Shown here: positions 34,082-46,154 of the stretch, one piece after another
Layout: each line of letters opens with the position of its first letter
Position numbering within the stretch: the first letter of the stretch is position 1
From: Simmondsia chinensis
Lineage: Eukaryota; Streptophyta; Magnoliopsida; Caryophyllales; Simmondsiaceae
Assembly (NCBI GenBank): GCA_018398585.1
Contig: JAGTTD010000006.1
Coordinates: forward strand, 5,096,501 to 5,160,500
Length of the DNA: 64,000 nt
Direction of reading: 5' to 3'
Made by a program: the position numbers and the translations under genes
Notes under the pieces: model-generated
Seen by the model: the letters and a program-made list of their open reading frames with translations, nothing else
The model's database searches: none
What the model was told of the DNA's origin: nothing

Positions 34082-34372
34082 TGTCAAGAAACCAACTTTG
34101 CCAAAAGTTTAAGCTCATGAGTGAAGGCCCATGACTGGTTTTATACTGTAACATGCCCCCTTACGCAAATGTCTAGTGGGCTTGAAGCGTGGATATTGCA
34201 AAAGCCTACCTCGTACCTCGTGCTTAAATTATATTAATTGAAAGTGGGGGTTGTTAATATTCGAACTCATGACCTCTTGGTCATCAAAACTCTGATACTA
34301 TGTCAAGAAACTAACTTTCCTAGAAGTTTAAGCTGATGGATGAAGGCGTATAATTAGTTTTATATTCTAACA
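34082..34372 (-). mobile_element. 290-bp-class TRIM, copy 3
   Basis: LTRs are 34082-34153 and 34301-34372 (72 bp each). The minus-strand primer site is TAGTATCAGAGTT (mutated) and the polypurine tract is GTAAGGGGGCA. It is only 134 bp from copy 2, in the same orientation, inside the same foldback element. No clear TSD. Confidence 0.85.
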
Positions 34373-34527
34373 GTTAAAAACTCCGTTAACAACTTAATAT
34401 AAATTTTACTCTAAGAATCAAATTGACCCAATTTCAATTGTACATGGACTAAATTGATACAATTAAAAATACAAGGATTAAATTGACATAACAGACAAAT
34501 TATGAGGACCTCTGGTGTAGATAATCC

Positions 34528-35466
34528 ATTTATTTGTATTATTTCATGTATTTCGTATTTTGTACTTTGTACATAGGATATTCTAGGTATCTAGCATATT
34601 CTCTAGCATTTAATAGTGTAATTAGTATGGGAGAACCTCTTCTCTTCCTCCGAAAGTAACCGGCACATTATGGTGTTTACTCCCAAAATTATTATATTCA
34701 TTTATTTTACTTAGGATTCTAGGATGGCTTAATGGCTCGGCTTTTCATTTTCCTAATGTTTCCTATTTAAGTAGAGCTTTTATGTTATATAATTCATCCA
34801 AACTTTTGAATCAAATGATATGTCTATCCAAAGTTTTTAAGTATTTTGCCTCTTTTATACTGTTAATCTAAGTCTCAATATGTTTATGCAAAGTTTTGGA
34901 TACATGTCTCGTTTGTTGGTTATTATCTTGGTTTAATTCAAGATGTTCTTGAATTATTTTATTTTATAATATTGTCTAAAGTTTTATTCAAAATATTCTT
35001 GAATTATTTTATTTTCGAATTTATATTTTTAGCACAGTGAGAGAGGTCGTAAAAATGATACTAGAGCCTATATTTAGGATGGTTGAAGAGACAAATATGC
35101 ATTACGGTGAATCCCAAGGCTGGGCAAGCGAGACACCAACCTTGAAGTATAACATGTTGCTGGCCCCCGTTAGGACTAATCTCGAGATTTTAGAGGCTAA
35201 GTATGAATTTAACAGATAGCCTAATTTTGATAATCGAGGTGTCTACGTTAACTCAAGCACACCTCGAATAGTCCACCTTACAAAGCAAAAAATATACCAC
35301 CCATGCATGTCGAAGGGGCGTAAGATCGTGATTTTTGATGAATAATGTACAAAATTTTATCCTTATCAGTTAGTGTATCGCGACTGAATATCAGGAATAC
35401 CTCACTGATTATCACTATTGGCCTCTTCTATCTCTATTCTATGCACAAATATATTGGATACTACAT
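34528..35466. other. intergenic, no gene seen
   Basis: A plus-strand frame of 60 codons at 35037 has no recognisable domain. GTGTATCGCGACTG-type text near 35373 is isolated. Confidence 0.4.
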
Positions 35467-35469
35467 TTA

Positions 35470-35809
35470 GGCCTCATTTGGTTGCCACATGAATTGAATT
35501 TTAAAGGAAAAGTTGTATTTCCCGAGAAATCAATTCTTGTGTCAATTTCCTAGGAAGTGGTTAAAAGATGTTTGGCTGCCATAACAGGAAATATAACTTC
35601 CTTGGAGAAGTTAGTTAAAAATGAAGGAATTAGAACTTACCTAGAAGAGCTAGGTAAATTACTTCCTACATTTTGAAGGAATTGAAATTGCTAAGCAATT
35701 TCTATTTCCGGCATTCAGCCAACTTCCTGCCAATTAAACGACAGCTCAAATTTGCACTTTCCATGAATTTCTATTTCTTGAGTTTACATCTTGCATACCA
35801 AACAAGGCC
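35470..35809. mobile_element. Tourist/PIF-like MITE, copy 1
   Basis: The terminal inverted repeats are GGCCTCATTTGGTTGC and (reversed right end) GGCCTTGTTTGGTATGC. A 3-bp TSD TTA is on both sides (35467-35469 and 35810-35812). 340 bp, non-coding, homologous to 36472-37265. Confidence 0.85.
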
Positions 35810-35941
35810 TTAGTTTGACAAGTTATATTATTGTTGCTAATTCAAGATGAAAGGTAAAATCTTTTACCAAAATTGTAATAAAACTAAACATTCATATTTA
35901 TTAACTCAATTTTCATCTTATTTTCTTTCTTTTTTTTTTTT

Positions 35942-36396
35942 GGATAAATTACAGAAAATCCCCCCGTCTTTTGCTTCAAAAACAGAAAACCCCCCTCACA
36001 AATAAAAGCACTCAAAAAATCCCCTCACTTTTAAAAATTTATCAGTTAACCCCCATGTAACTTATTTTTGACCATTTTGCCCCTAATGTTTAATTTTGTT
36101 TTTAGAAAAAGGTTTTATATTATTAGACAAAAATTAAATATTTTATGTTTTTAGCAAAAAAAATTAAAAAAATTTTCTATATTTATAAAAATATAATTAT
36201 TTTAAAATTTTCAGGAAAAAATATTATGAGATAAAATATAACTTTTTTTGATTGAGGGGCAAAATGGTCAAAAAAATTTATTTGGCGACAAAGTGAAAAA
36301 TTTTCAAAAGTTAGGGGGTTTAGTGAGTGGTTTTATTTGTGAGGGGGGTTTTTTGTTATTGAAGCAAAAGTCAGGGGGGTTTTCTGTAATTTACCC
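35942..36396. mobile_element. MULE-like MITE with ~100-bp inverted repeats
   Basis: It begins GGATAAATTACAGAAAATCC and ends with the inverse GGTAAATTACAGAAAACC. The arms share CTTTTGCTTCAAWAACA and CCCCCCTCACAAATAAAA. Nine T follow the right end and a 12-T run precedes the left end, compatible with a 9-bp TSD of T. 455 bp. Confidence 0.8.
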
Positions 36397-36471
36397 TTTT
36401 TTTTTGTATCAACTATTATCGAATTTTTATTTTGTGATACTATTCCAAATTAATGACATTCAAAACTCTTA

Positions 36472-37265
36472 GGGCTCGTTTGATTACTATAGGAATTGAA
36501 TTCCTACGGAAAGTTGTATTTTCTGGGAATTCAATTCCTGTGCCAACTTTGTAGGAAGTGGGTAAAAGATGTTTCGTTGCCGGGATGAGAAATAGAGCTT
36601 CCTTGGAGAAGCTTGTTAAAAACGAAGGAATTAGAACTTAGATCTGAGAGGATAGGTAATTACTTCTTATGTTTTGAAAGAATATTGGACAGCATTCTGC
36701 CTACTTTTTGCCAACCAATATTTTTTTTAAAATTTTTTTACAAAGGTAAAGACAGGGCCACACCCCTTACGGCTGCTTTCATAAGAAGGGGATCCCCAGG
36801 GCCTCAGCTCTCGCAATAGAAAGAAGAGTATTGGAGGGAACGCAGTCCCAAATAGAGAAACTAGCACACTCATGGCCCTTGTTTGCTAACCAATCAGCTG
36901 ACCGGTTAGCTTCCCAAAAACACGAGAGAAGGAAATGTGCTCTAAAGATACACTAATAGAATGAAATGTCCTTAATAATTGGCATGATATTTGCTGGGAC
37001 TGAATAAGATCCTTCAAGAGCCTTAATAACAATCTTGTTATCACCCTTAAGGGTAATTCTGCGGACTCTTCTTTTATTTGCTTCAAATAAACCATCTCTA
37101 GCTACGATCGCATTTGCCACAATAACCGGGGCTTGACCGAGCTTTCTGGCGCTAGTGAAAAGGATGCCTCCGCTTTCATTGCGAGCAATAGAACCAGCAG
37201 CTGCCAAATTCCTACCAACCAAATAAGAGCCCAAATTTTTACTTTCTGTATACCAAACAAGGCTC
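36472..37265. mobile_element. Tourist/PIF-like MITE, copy 2, interrupted by an L1 fragment
   Basis: It starts GGGCTCGTTTGATTAC after TTA and ends TACCAAACAAGGCTC. It follows copy 1 at 35470 closely (GAGAAGCTTGTTAAAAACGA, GGAATTAGAACTTA). The right-hand TSD is lost. The L1 fragment 36719-37214 is inserted near its right end. Confidence 0.75.
36719..37214 (-). mobile_element. 5'-truncated L1 LINE, RNase H and 3' end (minus strand)
   Basis: An 8-bp TSD CCAACCAA flanks it (36711-36718 and 37215-37222), with a T run (poly(A) on the minus strand) at the left. The minus-strand translation gives AAAGSIARNESGGILFTSARK, a plant L1 RVT_3-type RNase H. After a frameshift CIFRAHFLLSCFWEANRSADW, and LGIPFL near the end, is a usual plant L1 C-terminus. 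It is 496 bp and not functional. Confidence 0.85.
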
Positions 37266-37589
37266 TCGTTTTTTCCCCTAATCGATATGAAAACTTTATC
37301 CTATTTTTATTCTAAATTTACGGCTTCAAAAATTTTCTAAATCGGCCATCGCCAATTATGAAGGTTCTTGTTCCATTTAGAATGACCTAAAAATCAACAA
37401 AGAACAAAAAAAAGAGAAGGAAAAGAAGACTAAAATGTGAGAAAAGAAAATAGAAGGAATCACCAACTTTGGGCCATACATGAAAATTTGAGACCAAGAC
37501 TCACCTACCATTGACCTTAAATCTCTCACTTTTTTTTGCTTCATTTTTACTCAAAAGCCAAGAAAAACACAAGACCGATCTTGTTAAAG

Positions 37590-37765
37590 GCCCGATATGT
37601 GAGTGTACTAAGAATCTCATATATAAATTTTCAGAGAGAATGATTCGTATATAGGCCTGGTTGGGTTACTCTATCTTAGACCGATTGGTTTTAAAGGAAC
37701 TCTACTTGGGCTTATACGTGGATTTCGTATACGAAAACCCCATGGGTTGGGCTTTGGCTCGATGG
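37590..37765 (+). repeat. TRIM family 2 LTR fragment
   Basis: The text GACCGATTGGTTTTAAAGGA, CTTGGGCTTATACGTGG and CCCCATGGGTTGGGCTT matches the reverse complement of the LTRs at 30198-31537, so the fragment lies in the same direction as the plus strand. No second LTR or primer site was found. Confidence 0.5.
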
Positions 37766-38357
37766 AATTCTCATAGAGATTGTTGGATTGGTTTTATGAT
37801 AAAAATTCGTCGATCCTTTTAGGTTAGATCTTGAGATTGAAGTATGTCTACCATTTTTTTGAGTTGTTACCTCAGGAAAAAAAATAAAAAAAAATACATG
37901 AAAGTAATTAAAGGCCTATCTCACATCGTTTTAGGCTCTCAATTAACTAAAAATAAAAATTTTAAATATATATCCTTTTATCTTCGACTTTTGGTTTTCG
38001 GGTATCAAAAAGTTTGGAAAAAAACACAAAATAAGTAATTAAAGTTTAGAAAAAAAAAAAAGTTCCAAAATCCGAGTTTGATTTATTATTTTATTTGCTT
38101 CATACTAGTTGAACGCAGAAGTAATTTGGGACATAAAGCACTTTGCATCCCAATTCACAAAGAAAAGATTTTTGATCGTCGCTTCCATCTTCTTGAACCT
38201 TAGCCTCCTGTACCCTCGGGTTTACAAATCTTATCCCTTGCAACCATATATAGTCCACCATTCGATTTGCCATTTTTCTAGAAGAAATCACAATTGACCT
38301 TATTTTGGCAATTTGATAATAATACATGGATTATGTACAGTTTTGACACCAACTATA
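37766..38357. other. intergenic or LTR-element interior, no gene seen
   Basis: A minus-strand frame of 75 codons (38100-38327) begins next to a primer-like site and could be a leader or gag start, but I do not recognise it. Confidence 0.35.
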
Positions 38358-38736
38358 GGGCTCTAATACCACTTATTATTATAACCACCCACTGAATATT
38401 GAAATCCTAAATCAAAATAACAGTCACATACAAAAGGGAACTGGGGAGTAAAATCAAGAACAACGGATACGTGGTTCAGCCAAAGCCTACATCTACGGAG
38501 GGGAGCACGATAAATTTACTATTTCCTTAAAAATTTACATGAGACGTCTCAGCTCTCAACTCTTCCTCAACCCTAATAGTAACATACACATCCCTATATA
38601 TATATGGAGACACCACAGTAAAAAAAAAAAAAAAAAAAGACAACCCTAGTGTATATATGGGTCTAAATGGAATTAGCCCAATTATTTACCTTATAAATAA
38701 GATATAATATAAGCAGACTCTACACTTAACCTAACA
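38358..38736 (-). repeat. LTR-like sequence with primer site (minus strand)
   Basis: On the minus strand an LTR-like block starts TGTTAGGTTAAGTG at 38736. It has GGTTGTC, TATATATATAGGG and a CCACGTATCCG motif typical of transcript leaders. It is followed by TGGTATTAGAGCCC (38358-38371), close to the tRNA-iMet primer site. No partner LTR was found. Confidence 0.45.
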
Positions 38737-39389
38737 GATTGAATAAGAATTGCTCTACCATCTTTGAATAAAAGAAGAAAGAACCCAACTTTACCATTTT
38801 AAGAAACTTCATATCCATTTAGTTCAGAAAATTTATCGCATATTAACAATATTTAATATATATGTACCGTGATATTTTAATATGGTTAATAATTTCATTT
38901 GATTTTCGCCACGAGGTAAACTTACTGCCAAAGTTCAGTAAATTTTTGTCGTAAAATACTAAAGTAGAACATAATTCTTAAAATGTATAAAAACCTCCCA
39001 TTAGCACTTGATTTTTGCCAGAAAATACTGAAATGACTTACTATTTTAGCAATATATTAGTAGCTTACATAAGAATTCAGTTAACTTTTATCTTAATCTT
39101 TTTAATTTTCTTCAAAAGTATCGACATGACATATATACATATATATATATATTGTAACCATATACTGTATCATTATTTTTGGGTCTAAAATTAGCCTGAC
39201 TCTTACAAAAAAATTATTACATTTTTACATAAGGTACCTAACTAATACAATATTTATTGTACATAATCAAATATTAGAAAAATTGGAAATTATAGTGTCA
39301 AAAAAAAAAAAAAAAACAAAATGGAAACTAAAAACTCAAACCTTAGAATAAGTAAGTCATAAAATGTCGGATTATCTATATTTTATTGT
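38737..39389. other. intergenic, no gene seen
   Basis: AT-rich DNA with TA-rich (39131-39153) and poly(A) (39300-39317) tracts upstream of the receptor kinase gene. Confidence 0.4.
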
Positions 39390-39790
39390 GAAAATAATAA
39401 AAAAACCCACTAACCTTTTTGATTATTTTTTTTTAGTACCTCGTATTTTATTCTTATTAATAAATAGGATCCTCTCTGGCGTGATGATGTCATATTTAAG
39501 AAAGAAAATTAACATGACACGTCACTTTAAATACTCAATTCAGTTTATTGACAAAAATAACCATCCTGGCCCTTCTTTCATTGAAGAAATGAAAAACCCT
39601 CATTTACACGTCCAGATGATATTTTTGTCAATTTACTATAGTACATATTTAAAGTGACATGTCAAGTTAGCTTTTTCCACAGAATATAACGTCATAAAGA
39701 GTCCTATTTATTAATATACAAAAAATCAAAGCCACTAAAATAATAATTCAAAAAAATTGAAAATTTTTAAATTATTTTTGCAAACTTTAA
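39390..39790. mobile_element. inverted-repeat MITE upstream of the receptor kinase
   Basis: The arms mirror each other: TTAATAAATAGGATCCTCTC, TGACACGTCACTTTAAAT and TTGACAAAAATAACCATC on the left match reversed TTAATAAATAGGACTCTTTA, TGACATGTCACTTTAAAT and TTGACAAAAATATCATC on the right. The outer ends are fuzzy. It lies about 100 bp from the likely promoter. Confidence 0.7.
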
Positions 39791-39892
39791 GTACTAAAAT
39801 ATAAATAATGATAAAATGCTCTACTATTATATTGTCATAAAACCACTAACACTTTTTGCCGGCTACATGTGAACCGGTCAATTTTGGCTGCC

Positions 39893-39899
39893 TTTATAG
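39893..39899 (+). promoter_or_regulatory. candidate TATA box of the receptor kinase gene
   Basis: TTTATAG in the context GCTGCCTTTATAGCC is the best TATA-like element upstream of the start codon. If used, transcription would begin near 39925 and give a ~390-nt leader with several short upstream frames (40099-40107, 40104-40121, 40228-40245 and 40248-40289). Confidence 0.35.
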
Positions 39900-40312
39900 C
39901 CTCACCCACAGCTTCTCAGCATTAATAAATTACCAAATCAATTTACTTAATAACCCACCAATCAATTTCATAACCTAAACCCTAGAAAATCAAACACCCA
40001 AAAATTAAAAAAAATTTTAAAAAAATAAAACTTTATTCCCCAATACCCACCCTTTTGTACCCAAAAAAAAAAAAAAAAAAAGCACAAATCATTTAACAAT
40101 GACATGATCATTTTTGACTAACTACCCAGAAAAATATAATCTTTAGACTCTTGAAATTCACATCATTTTGCTCCCATTTCGGTTATTTTTCCTTGTATTT
40201 CAAACGCGATCAGAAAAGTTTAATCTTATGATAAGTTCATTTTAGCAATGAAAAATGTTCTTGTGAATTGCATACAAAGGAGAACATAAAGTGGCAAAGT
40301 TGAGGTTGATTC

Positions 40313-43300
40313 ATGATGGCAGAGGAAGAATCTGATTGGGGTTTAACATCAGTTTTCATCTTGTTCATCTTATTTGCAGGTATGTTATGTTTATATTTTT
40401 GATTAGTTTTATTGAACTTTGGTGTAAACCCAGATGCATGAAATGAAGTTTCTTCTTGGGTTTTGATTCTTTTTTTTTTTTTTTTTTATGAAAAACCCAG
40501 TTTTGAATTATGAAATTATTAAAGATTTCATATGCAAGTCTAATAGGAAATTTAACATCAGAATTATAGGTAAGAAGAGATCAATATATAAACTCAATAA
40601 GTGCTAATAGATTTAAATGAAACAACTTCAAGTTATATATGAACTTCATACATGCCAAACTTGTAAATTTACGATATGTCTGATTTTAGCTTTTTTTGAG
40701 GCAATAATTTATTGATCTTTATGGGTAAAAAGAGATTAATATACAAGTTGAATATGTTGTTTTATTTAATATCAATTAATTTTTGAAATTAAACAACTTC
40801 TACTTATATATGAACTTTATACATGCTAACCCATTCAAAATTTATGATATGTCAAATTTTTGGCTTTTCCAAGGCAATAATTTGACAATGATTGTTTGAT
40901 ATATTTCAGGCACGATTGTCGAGGGAGATACTCCGCAGAAAGACAAAGAGATATTACTTTCATTAAAGTCATTCTTAGAGAAGAACAATCAAGTTAACAG
41001 AGGAAAGTACTCTCAATGGGCTCAAAAATCTCAAAACCCATGCAACTGGCCCGGAATCTTCTGCACTGCCAGCGCCCGAGGTAGCCGTGTCACGGGTGTT
41101 GATCTTTCCAGAAACAGCCTCTCGGGCGAGATATTCAGCAACTTTTCAATGTTAACTGAGCTGACAGATCTTGATTTGTCAAGCAATACGCTAAGTGGCG
41201 AAATTCCGGAGAGTCTAAGTCGGTGTACAAAGCTGAAGTACCTTAATCTTTCACATAATATACTTGAAGGGGAGCTGAATTTAACTGGGTTGAGTAGTAT
41301 TCAGAGTATGGATTTGTCAATGAACAGAATTTGGGGTGGGATTCAGCATACTTTTCCAGCAATTTGTTGGAGTTTGAAGGTGATTAACGTTTCAACAAAT
41401 AATTTTACCGGTTCAATTGATGGGTGTTTTGATGAGTGTTGGGAGTTGGAGCATTTGGACTTGAGTGCTAACAATTTTACTGGAGAGATTTGGGGTGGGT
41501 TTGGTAGATTGAAAAGGTTTTCAGTTTCCGGTAACAAGTTTTTTGGGTCGATTTTCCCTTCATTTTTAAATGAAAATTGTAGTTTAGAGATTCTTGATTT
41601 GTCAGAAAATGGGTTTCTTGGGGAGTTTCCGAGCCAGATTTCCAATTGTAGGAACTTAAGTGTTCTGAATTTGTCTACAAATAAGTTCACGGGTGAAATT
41701 CCGGCTTCGTTGGGGTCAGTTCCTGGGTTGGAAGCATTGATACTCGGATCGAATAACTTCTCAAGAGAGATACCAGAATCGTTGCTTAACTGTTCCAAAC
41801 TCATCTTCCTTGATCTGAGTAGAAATGAACTTGGAGGGGAGATACCGGCGATTATAGGGAGATTTAGGCAGGTGAAATGCCTTGTTTTACATGGGAATTT
41901 CTTCACAAAAGGGATTTATTCATCTGGGATTCTGAATTTGCCAAATATTTGGAGGTTAGACCTCAGTTTCAACAATTTCACTGGCCCATTACCACCAGAG
42001 TTCTCTAAGATGGTAACTTTGCAGTTCTTGGTGCTTGCATATAACAATTTCTCGGGCAAAATCCCAGTTGAATATGGGAGTTTACCTCAACTTCAAGCAC
42101 TTGATCTCTCCTTCAACAATCTATCTGGCTCCATCCCTTCTTCGTTAGGGAACCTAACCTCACTTCTATGGCTAATGCTCGCGAACAATTCATTAACCGG
42201 CGAAATCCCACCTCAGTTAGGGAACTGCAGCAGCTTGTTATGGTTGAACCTTGCTAATAACAAACTCTATGGGAGAATCCCACCTGAATTGACGAATATT
42301 GGTTCAAATCCAATCCCAACTTTCTTATCGAATCGAAATGGTGGAAAAATCGTCCCTGGATCAGGAGAGTGCTTGCAGATGAGGAGATGGATCCCTGCAA
42401 ATTACCCTCCTTTTAGTTTCGTCTATACGTTGCTTACGCGAAAGAGTTGTAGAAGTATATGGGACAGGATACTTAAAGGGTATGGCTTGTTTCCTATTTG
42501 CCAACCCGGTACCAATACTCGAACTCTTCAGATTTCTGGTTACCTTCAACTCAGTGGGAATCGAATTTCAGGTGAAATTCCTGCAGAGATTGGTAAAATG
42601 CACAATTTCAGCATGTTACATTTTGGTGCCAATGAGTTCGATGGAGCATTGCCACCAGATATAGGGAAACTTCCTCTTGTTGTTTTGAATGTCTCAAAAA
42701 ATGGGTTTTCTGGTGAGATTCCATCAGAGATTGGTAACATCAAATGTTTGGAAAATCTCGATTTGTCATCTAATAACTTCTCAGGGATTTTCCCTGTAAG
42801 TTTGAATGGATTGGGAGAACTAAGCAAGTTTAATGTGTCATTCAATCCACTTATCTCTGGTGTAATCCCATCAACTGGCCAATTGGCGACTTTCGAAAGG
42901 GACTCATTCCTCGGGGACCCTCTTTTAGTCCTTCCTTCCTTCATCAACGCTTCTACAAATTCGTCCTCGGAGAAACCCAGATGCGATAACACCAACAAGT
43001 GTAAAAGGACACCGAAACTCGCTTCGTTTATTGTGTTCTTGATCATGTTCTTAGCCTTCTTAACATGTGGTTTGTTTTCCCTTCTGATCTGCAATCTGCT
43101 TAAGCACCCAACAGAAACTTCAAGGTATCTCTTGAAAGGCTCCAAGTATAGAAATCATCTCGCATCAAGCAGTTCCAGCACGAATTCATCCCCTTGGCTC
43201 TCTGATACAATCAAAGTCATTCAATTAGATAAAACTACCTTCACATATGCTGATATTCTCAAAGCAACAGGCAATTTCTCTGAGAATAGAGTACTTGGAA

Positions 43301-44142
43301 GAGGTGGGTATGGTGCAGTTTACCGAGGCGTCTTGCCTGATGGGAGACAAGTAGCGGTAAAGAAGCTACAAAGCAAAGGAACCGAAGGAGAGAAAGAATT
43401 TCGAGCTGAAATGGAAGTACTTAGCCAAAATGGCATTGGTTGGCCACACCCAAATCTTGTAACTCTTTATGGATGGTGCCTTGATGGTTCAGAGAAGATT
43501 CTCGTGTATGAGTACATGGAAGGTGGGACCTTAGAAGACATGGTTACAGATCCAAAAAGACTAAGATGGAAAAGAAGACTTGAGATCGCAATTGATGTTG
43601 CGAAAGCTCTAGTCTTTCTCCACCATGAATGTTACCCTCCAATAGTCCATAGAGATGTCAAGGCAAGCAATGTTTTGCTTGACAAAGAAGGGAAGGCTAG
43701 AGTGACTGATTTTGGGTTGGCTAGAGTGGTGGACGTGGGACAGACACATGTCAGCACCACAGTGGCTGGAACGGTTGGCTATGTGGCACCAGAGTATGGT
43801 CAAACATGGCAAGCCACGACAAAGGGTGATGTCTACAGCTTCGGGGTTCTAGCTATGGAGCTAGCCACGGCTAGGAGGGCGGTGGATGGAGGGGAGGAGT
43901 GTTTGGTGGAGTGGGCTCGACGTGTGATAGTTCAGTCTGGACTAGACGCATCAGTAGCCCAGACCCTTTTGACGGGGTCTGGGCTCGAAGGGGCATTGGA
44001 AATGGGTGAGCTACTCATGGTTGGGATCAAGTGCACCGCAGAGGCACCTCAAGCTAGGCCCAACATGAAGGAGGTCCTATCTATGTTAATTAAGATCTTG
44101 GGGAGCACAAGAGACCCAAATTTCGGCTCTCAGCATTGCTAG
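40313..44142 (+). CDS. NILR1: LRR receptor-like serine/threonine kinase (At1g74360/NILR1-like)
   Basis: I read two exons: 40313-40379 and 40910-44142 (GT-AG, phase-1 intron of 530 bp). Together they give 3300 nt or 1099 residues, close to the Arabidopsis At1g74360 protein. The order is: hydrophobic signal peptide in exon 1 (TSVFILFILFAG); LRRNT_2 domain with CNWPGIFC (about 25-75); some 20 leucine-rich repeats; a ~75-residue island (about 487-562) before the last repeats, as in BRI1-type receptors; one membrane helix (about 726-752); and a kinase. Kinase motifs are GRGGYG 819-824, K840, HRD 936-938 and DFG 956-958, so it is an RD kinase with all catalytic residues. At the plasma membrane it should sense an extracellular ligand. 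NILR1 in Arabidopsis acts in immunity to nematodes. Orthology is by similarity to remembered sequence. The exon 1 boundary is inferred from frame and splice sites. Confidence 0.93.
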
Positions 44143-44423
44143 ATGTACAAAATCTTTTACAGAATAGTATACAAGCTACACACATGGCAAGTTCTCTGTA
44201 TATGACGGGATTAAGTGTGTTAATATCTACCATGTGGATGGTTCGCATGATTTTCTGCATAAAATTATGTAAATCTAGCATTTTGGCTCGATCTTTGGCT
44301 TTAGAAATGTCCATAATCTAGGAGGTTTAATTTGGATTTGCAGTGATATACAAATATACAGGCACAGGATAATACATTTATTCTTCTTGTAAACATCCCT
44401 CATTCATTTTGTTTCTTTTCTTG

Positions 44424-44429
44424 AATAAA
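44424..44429 (+). terminator. polyadenylation signal of the receptor kinase gene
   Basis: AATAAA in TTGAATAAAAACACTCC lies 282 bp after the stop codon, with T-rich sequence upstream. It is the nearest canonical signal and implies a 3' UTR of about 300 nt, ending before the SINE at 44603. Confidence 0.55.
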
Positions 44430-44602
44430 AACACTCCAATTTCGGTGGCATATTCTTTTGTTATTGGATCAATTCTCGCAAAGTAGTTTGATTCTTTTTG
44501 TCAGCTCACATATAGTCCCCTGATATAATAACAACAACAAAAGCAATTTGGAAATTTTAACCACGAATTTTTATTTTCTTTTCTGCATTAGCAAAGTATT
44601 AG

Positions 44603-44790
44603 CGCCCATCATGAGGGTGTCTCAGTTGGTGGCGTCTCCTACCCATGTGGTCATCGCCAAGGGGTCAAGAGTTCGATTCTTGCTGAGGATATACTCATGA
44701 CTTACCTATTTACGGCGATTGTGGGCCTCCTCACGGACCGAGGTTCGTTCGGGCTACCCAGTCCCTCGTTACTAAAAAAAAAAAAAGGAG
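44603..44790 (+). mobile_element. tRNA-derived SINE with poly(A) tail
   Basis: It has an A-box-like TCTCAGTTGGTGG (about 44618-44630) and a B-box-like AGTTCGATTCT (44669), about 40 bp apart as in tRNA genes. The tail ends CCCTCGTTACT plus twelve A, followed by GGAGG. A 9-bp TSD AAGTATTAG flanks it (44594-44602 and 44791-44799). It is 188 bp and lies ~170 bp beyond the receptor kinase polyadenylation signal. The poly(A) tail suggests mobilisation by L1, unlike the 5S-derived SINEs. Confidence 0.85.
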
Positions 44791-44799
44791 GAAGTATTA

Positions 44800-46140
44800 G
44801 TGTTTGCAGAGGTGAAGATGCAGAGGCAATTGTTGGGCATAAAGTGGGGAGGGCATCTTGTGTTGCTTGGAGTCCAGCTATTTCCCAGAACTTGTTGTCT
44901 GGCTTGCACGGAGATGTAAGTGAGTTAAGTTGACCTCGTACTTGCTAGACTTGAGGCTCGTTAACATTTACCGTAGCTTGAGCTTGGCGAGCTTCATTGC
45001 AGACTCAACTATGGCTAGGCTTCAGTTTGTTGATTTGAACCCAACTTGACGAGCTATAAGATTAGCTCACTTTGTTTAGTCTCATTTAAACTAGATTAGG
45101 CTCGTTTGGGCTTAATTAGGCTTAACTTTGACTATTTTAGCTTGAAATTGACTAGATTTGACATGTTTGGGCTTATAAATAAATTGTGATTACCTAATTT
45201 CTCAAAGCCTTACTTGGCTGGGGCTCAACTCTCTCAGCTAAACAATCTAGTCCGAATAGGCTCAAGCTCGAGTGATTCAAGCTTCAAACTTTATGACAAG
45301 CCTTGTAAACCGGGACATCTCAGTTACAGGCGTTAGTTTTGCAATATGGAGTGAATAGAGTAATAATGAATTCCATTGTAGAGCTGAGTTTGGGGAATAT
45401 GGGCAAAAAAATTATAAATGCTGATAATCTTCTTGGTATGGAGCGTGTATGAGAGCTTGGAAAGAAGCTTGGGTGAGATTTCATAGTGATGATTCTATTA
45501 TGATCGAGTAAATTGCACTAATGGATTAGGGTCATGATTAACTTGATTTCCTGTCAACTTCATCCCCAGCTTTGGCGCACTAGTCTCACTCCCCCCTCTT
45601 GATCTTGGCACTCCCTGTTTTCTTTCCAGTGGTGGTATAGTCATCTAGCAAATGTTTTTGTAATCATGTTTTTTCGGATTGGGATGTTTTTGTATTTTTG
45701 TTTTCTTTTGATCCCCGCTTTTATACAGATTAACCCAGGTCTCATTTGTATAAGTTACCTGCATTACATTGCGACTTTATCACTAAATGTCGAAAAAAGT
45801 AGACCTGAATTTATTATTCATGATAAGATAAATGTCTGCTACCATATTATAGTCATGGTAGTCAAATTGTCAAAGCAATTGCATAATATGTCAAGATAGT
45901 AGTGCTAGGCTGCTTCAGACAACCTAATTACTCTTATGTTGAATGTTTGTGAAGGCACACTGGTCAAAATATTATTTAAAAAAAAAAAGAATGACTTACT
46001 GACGGTGATAAAAATTTGAAATTCTTCTGTCTTCCTGTAACAGTGAGGAAGAAAAGAGAGATATACGCGATAAAAAATGTTTTACGAGGCTAGGATATGG
46101 TTTAGAATGAGATTGTGAATTACTGTATTTAAGACCTATC
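44800..46140. other. intergenic, no gene seen
   Basis: At 44.9-45.3 kb there is GAGCTTGAGCY-rich text typical of old TIR transposons. The 77-codon frame at 45666 has no domain. Confidence 0.4.
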
Positions 46141-46154
46141 GATGTTACTCATTT

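Larger units (their letters stand above)
33651..34527. mobile_element. MULE-like foldback element carrying two TRIM insertions
   Basis: The left end GGGTTATTTACACTAAAG and reversed right end GGATTATCTACACCAGAG are inverted repeats continuing inward (TCATGTACTTTTCTATAA; CCTTGTATTTTTAATTG). The family resembles the MITE at 9463-9847. TRIMs at 33658-33947 and 34082-34372 lie inside. No TSD could be read. Confidence 0.65.

Noticed and set aside
41343..43145. Long antisense frames opposite the receptor kinase
   Set aside because: They are shadows of the LRR coding sequence; no promoter, domain or codon pattern supports them.
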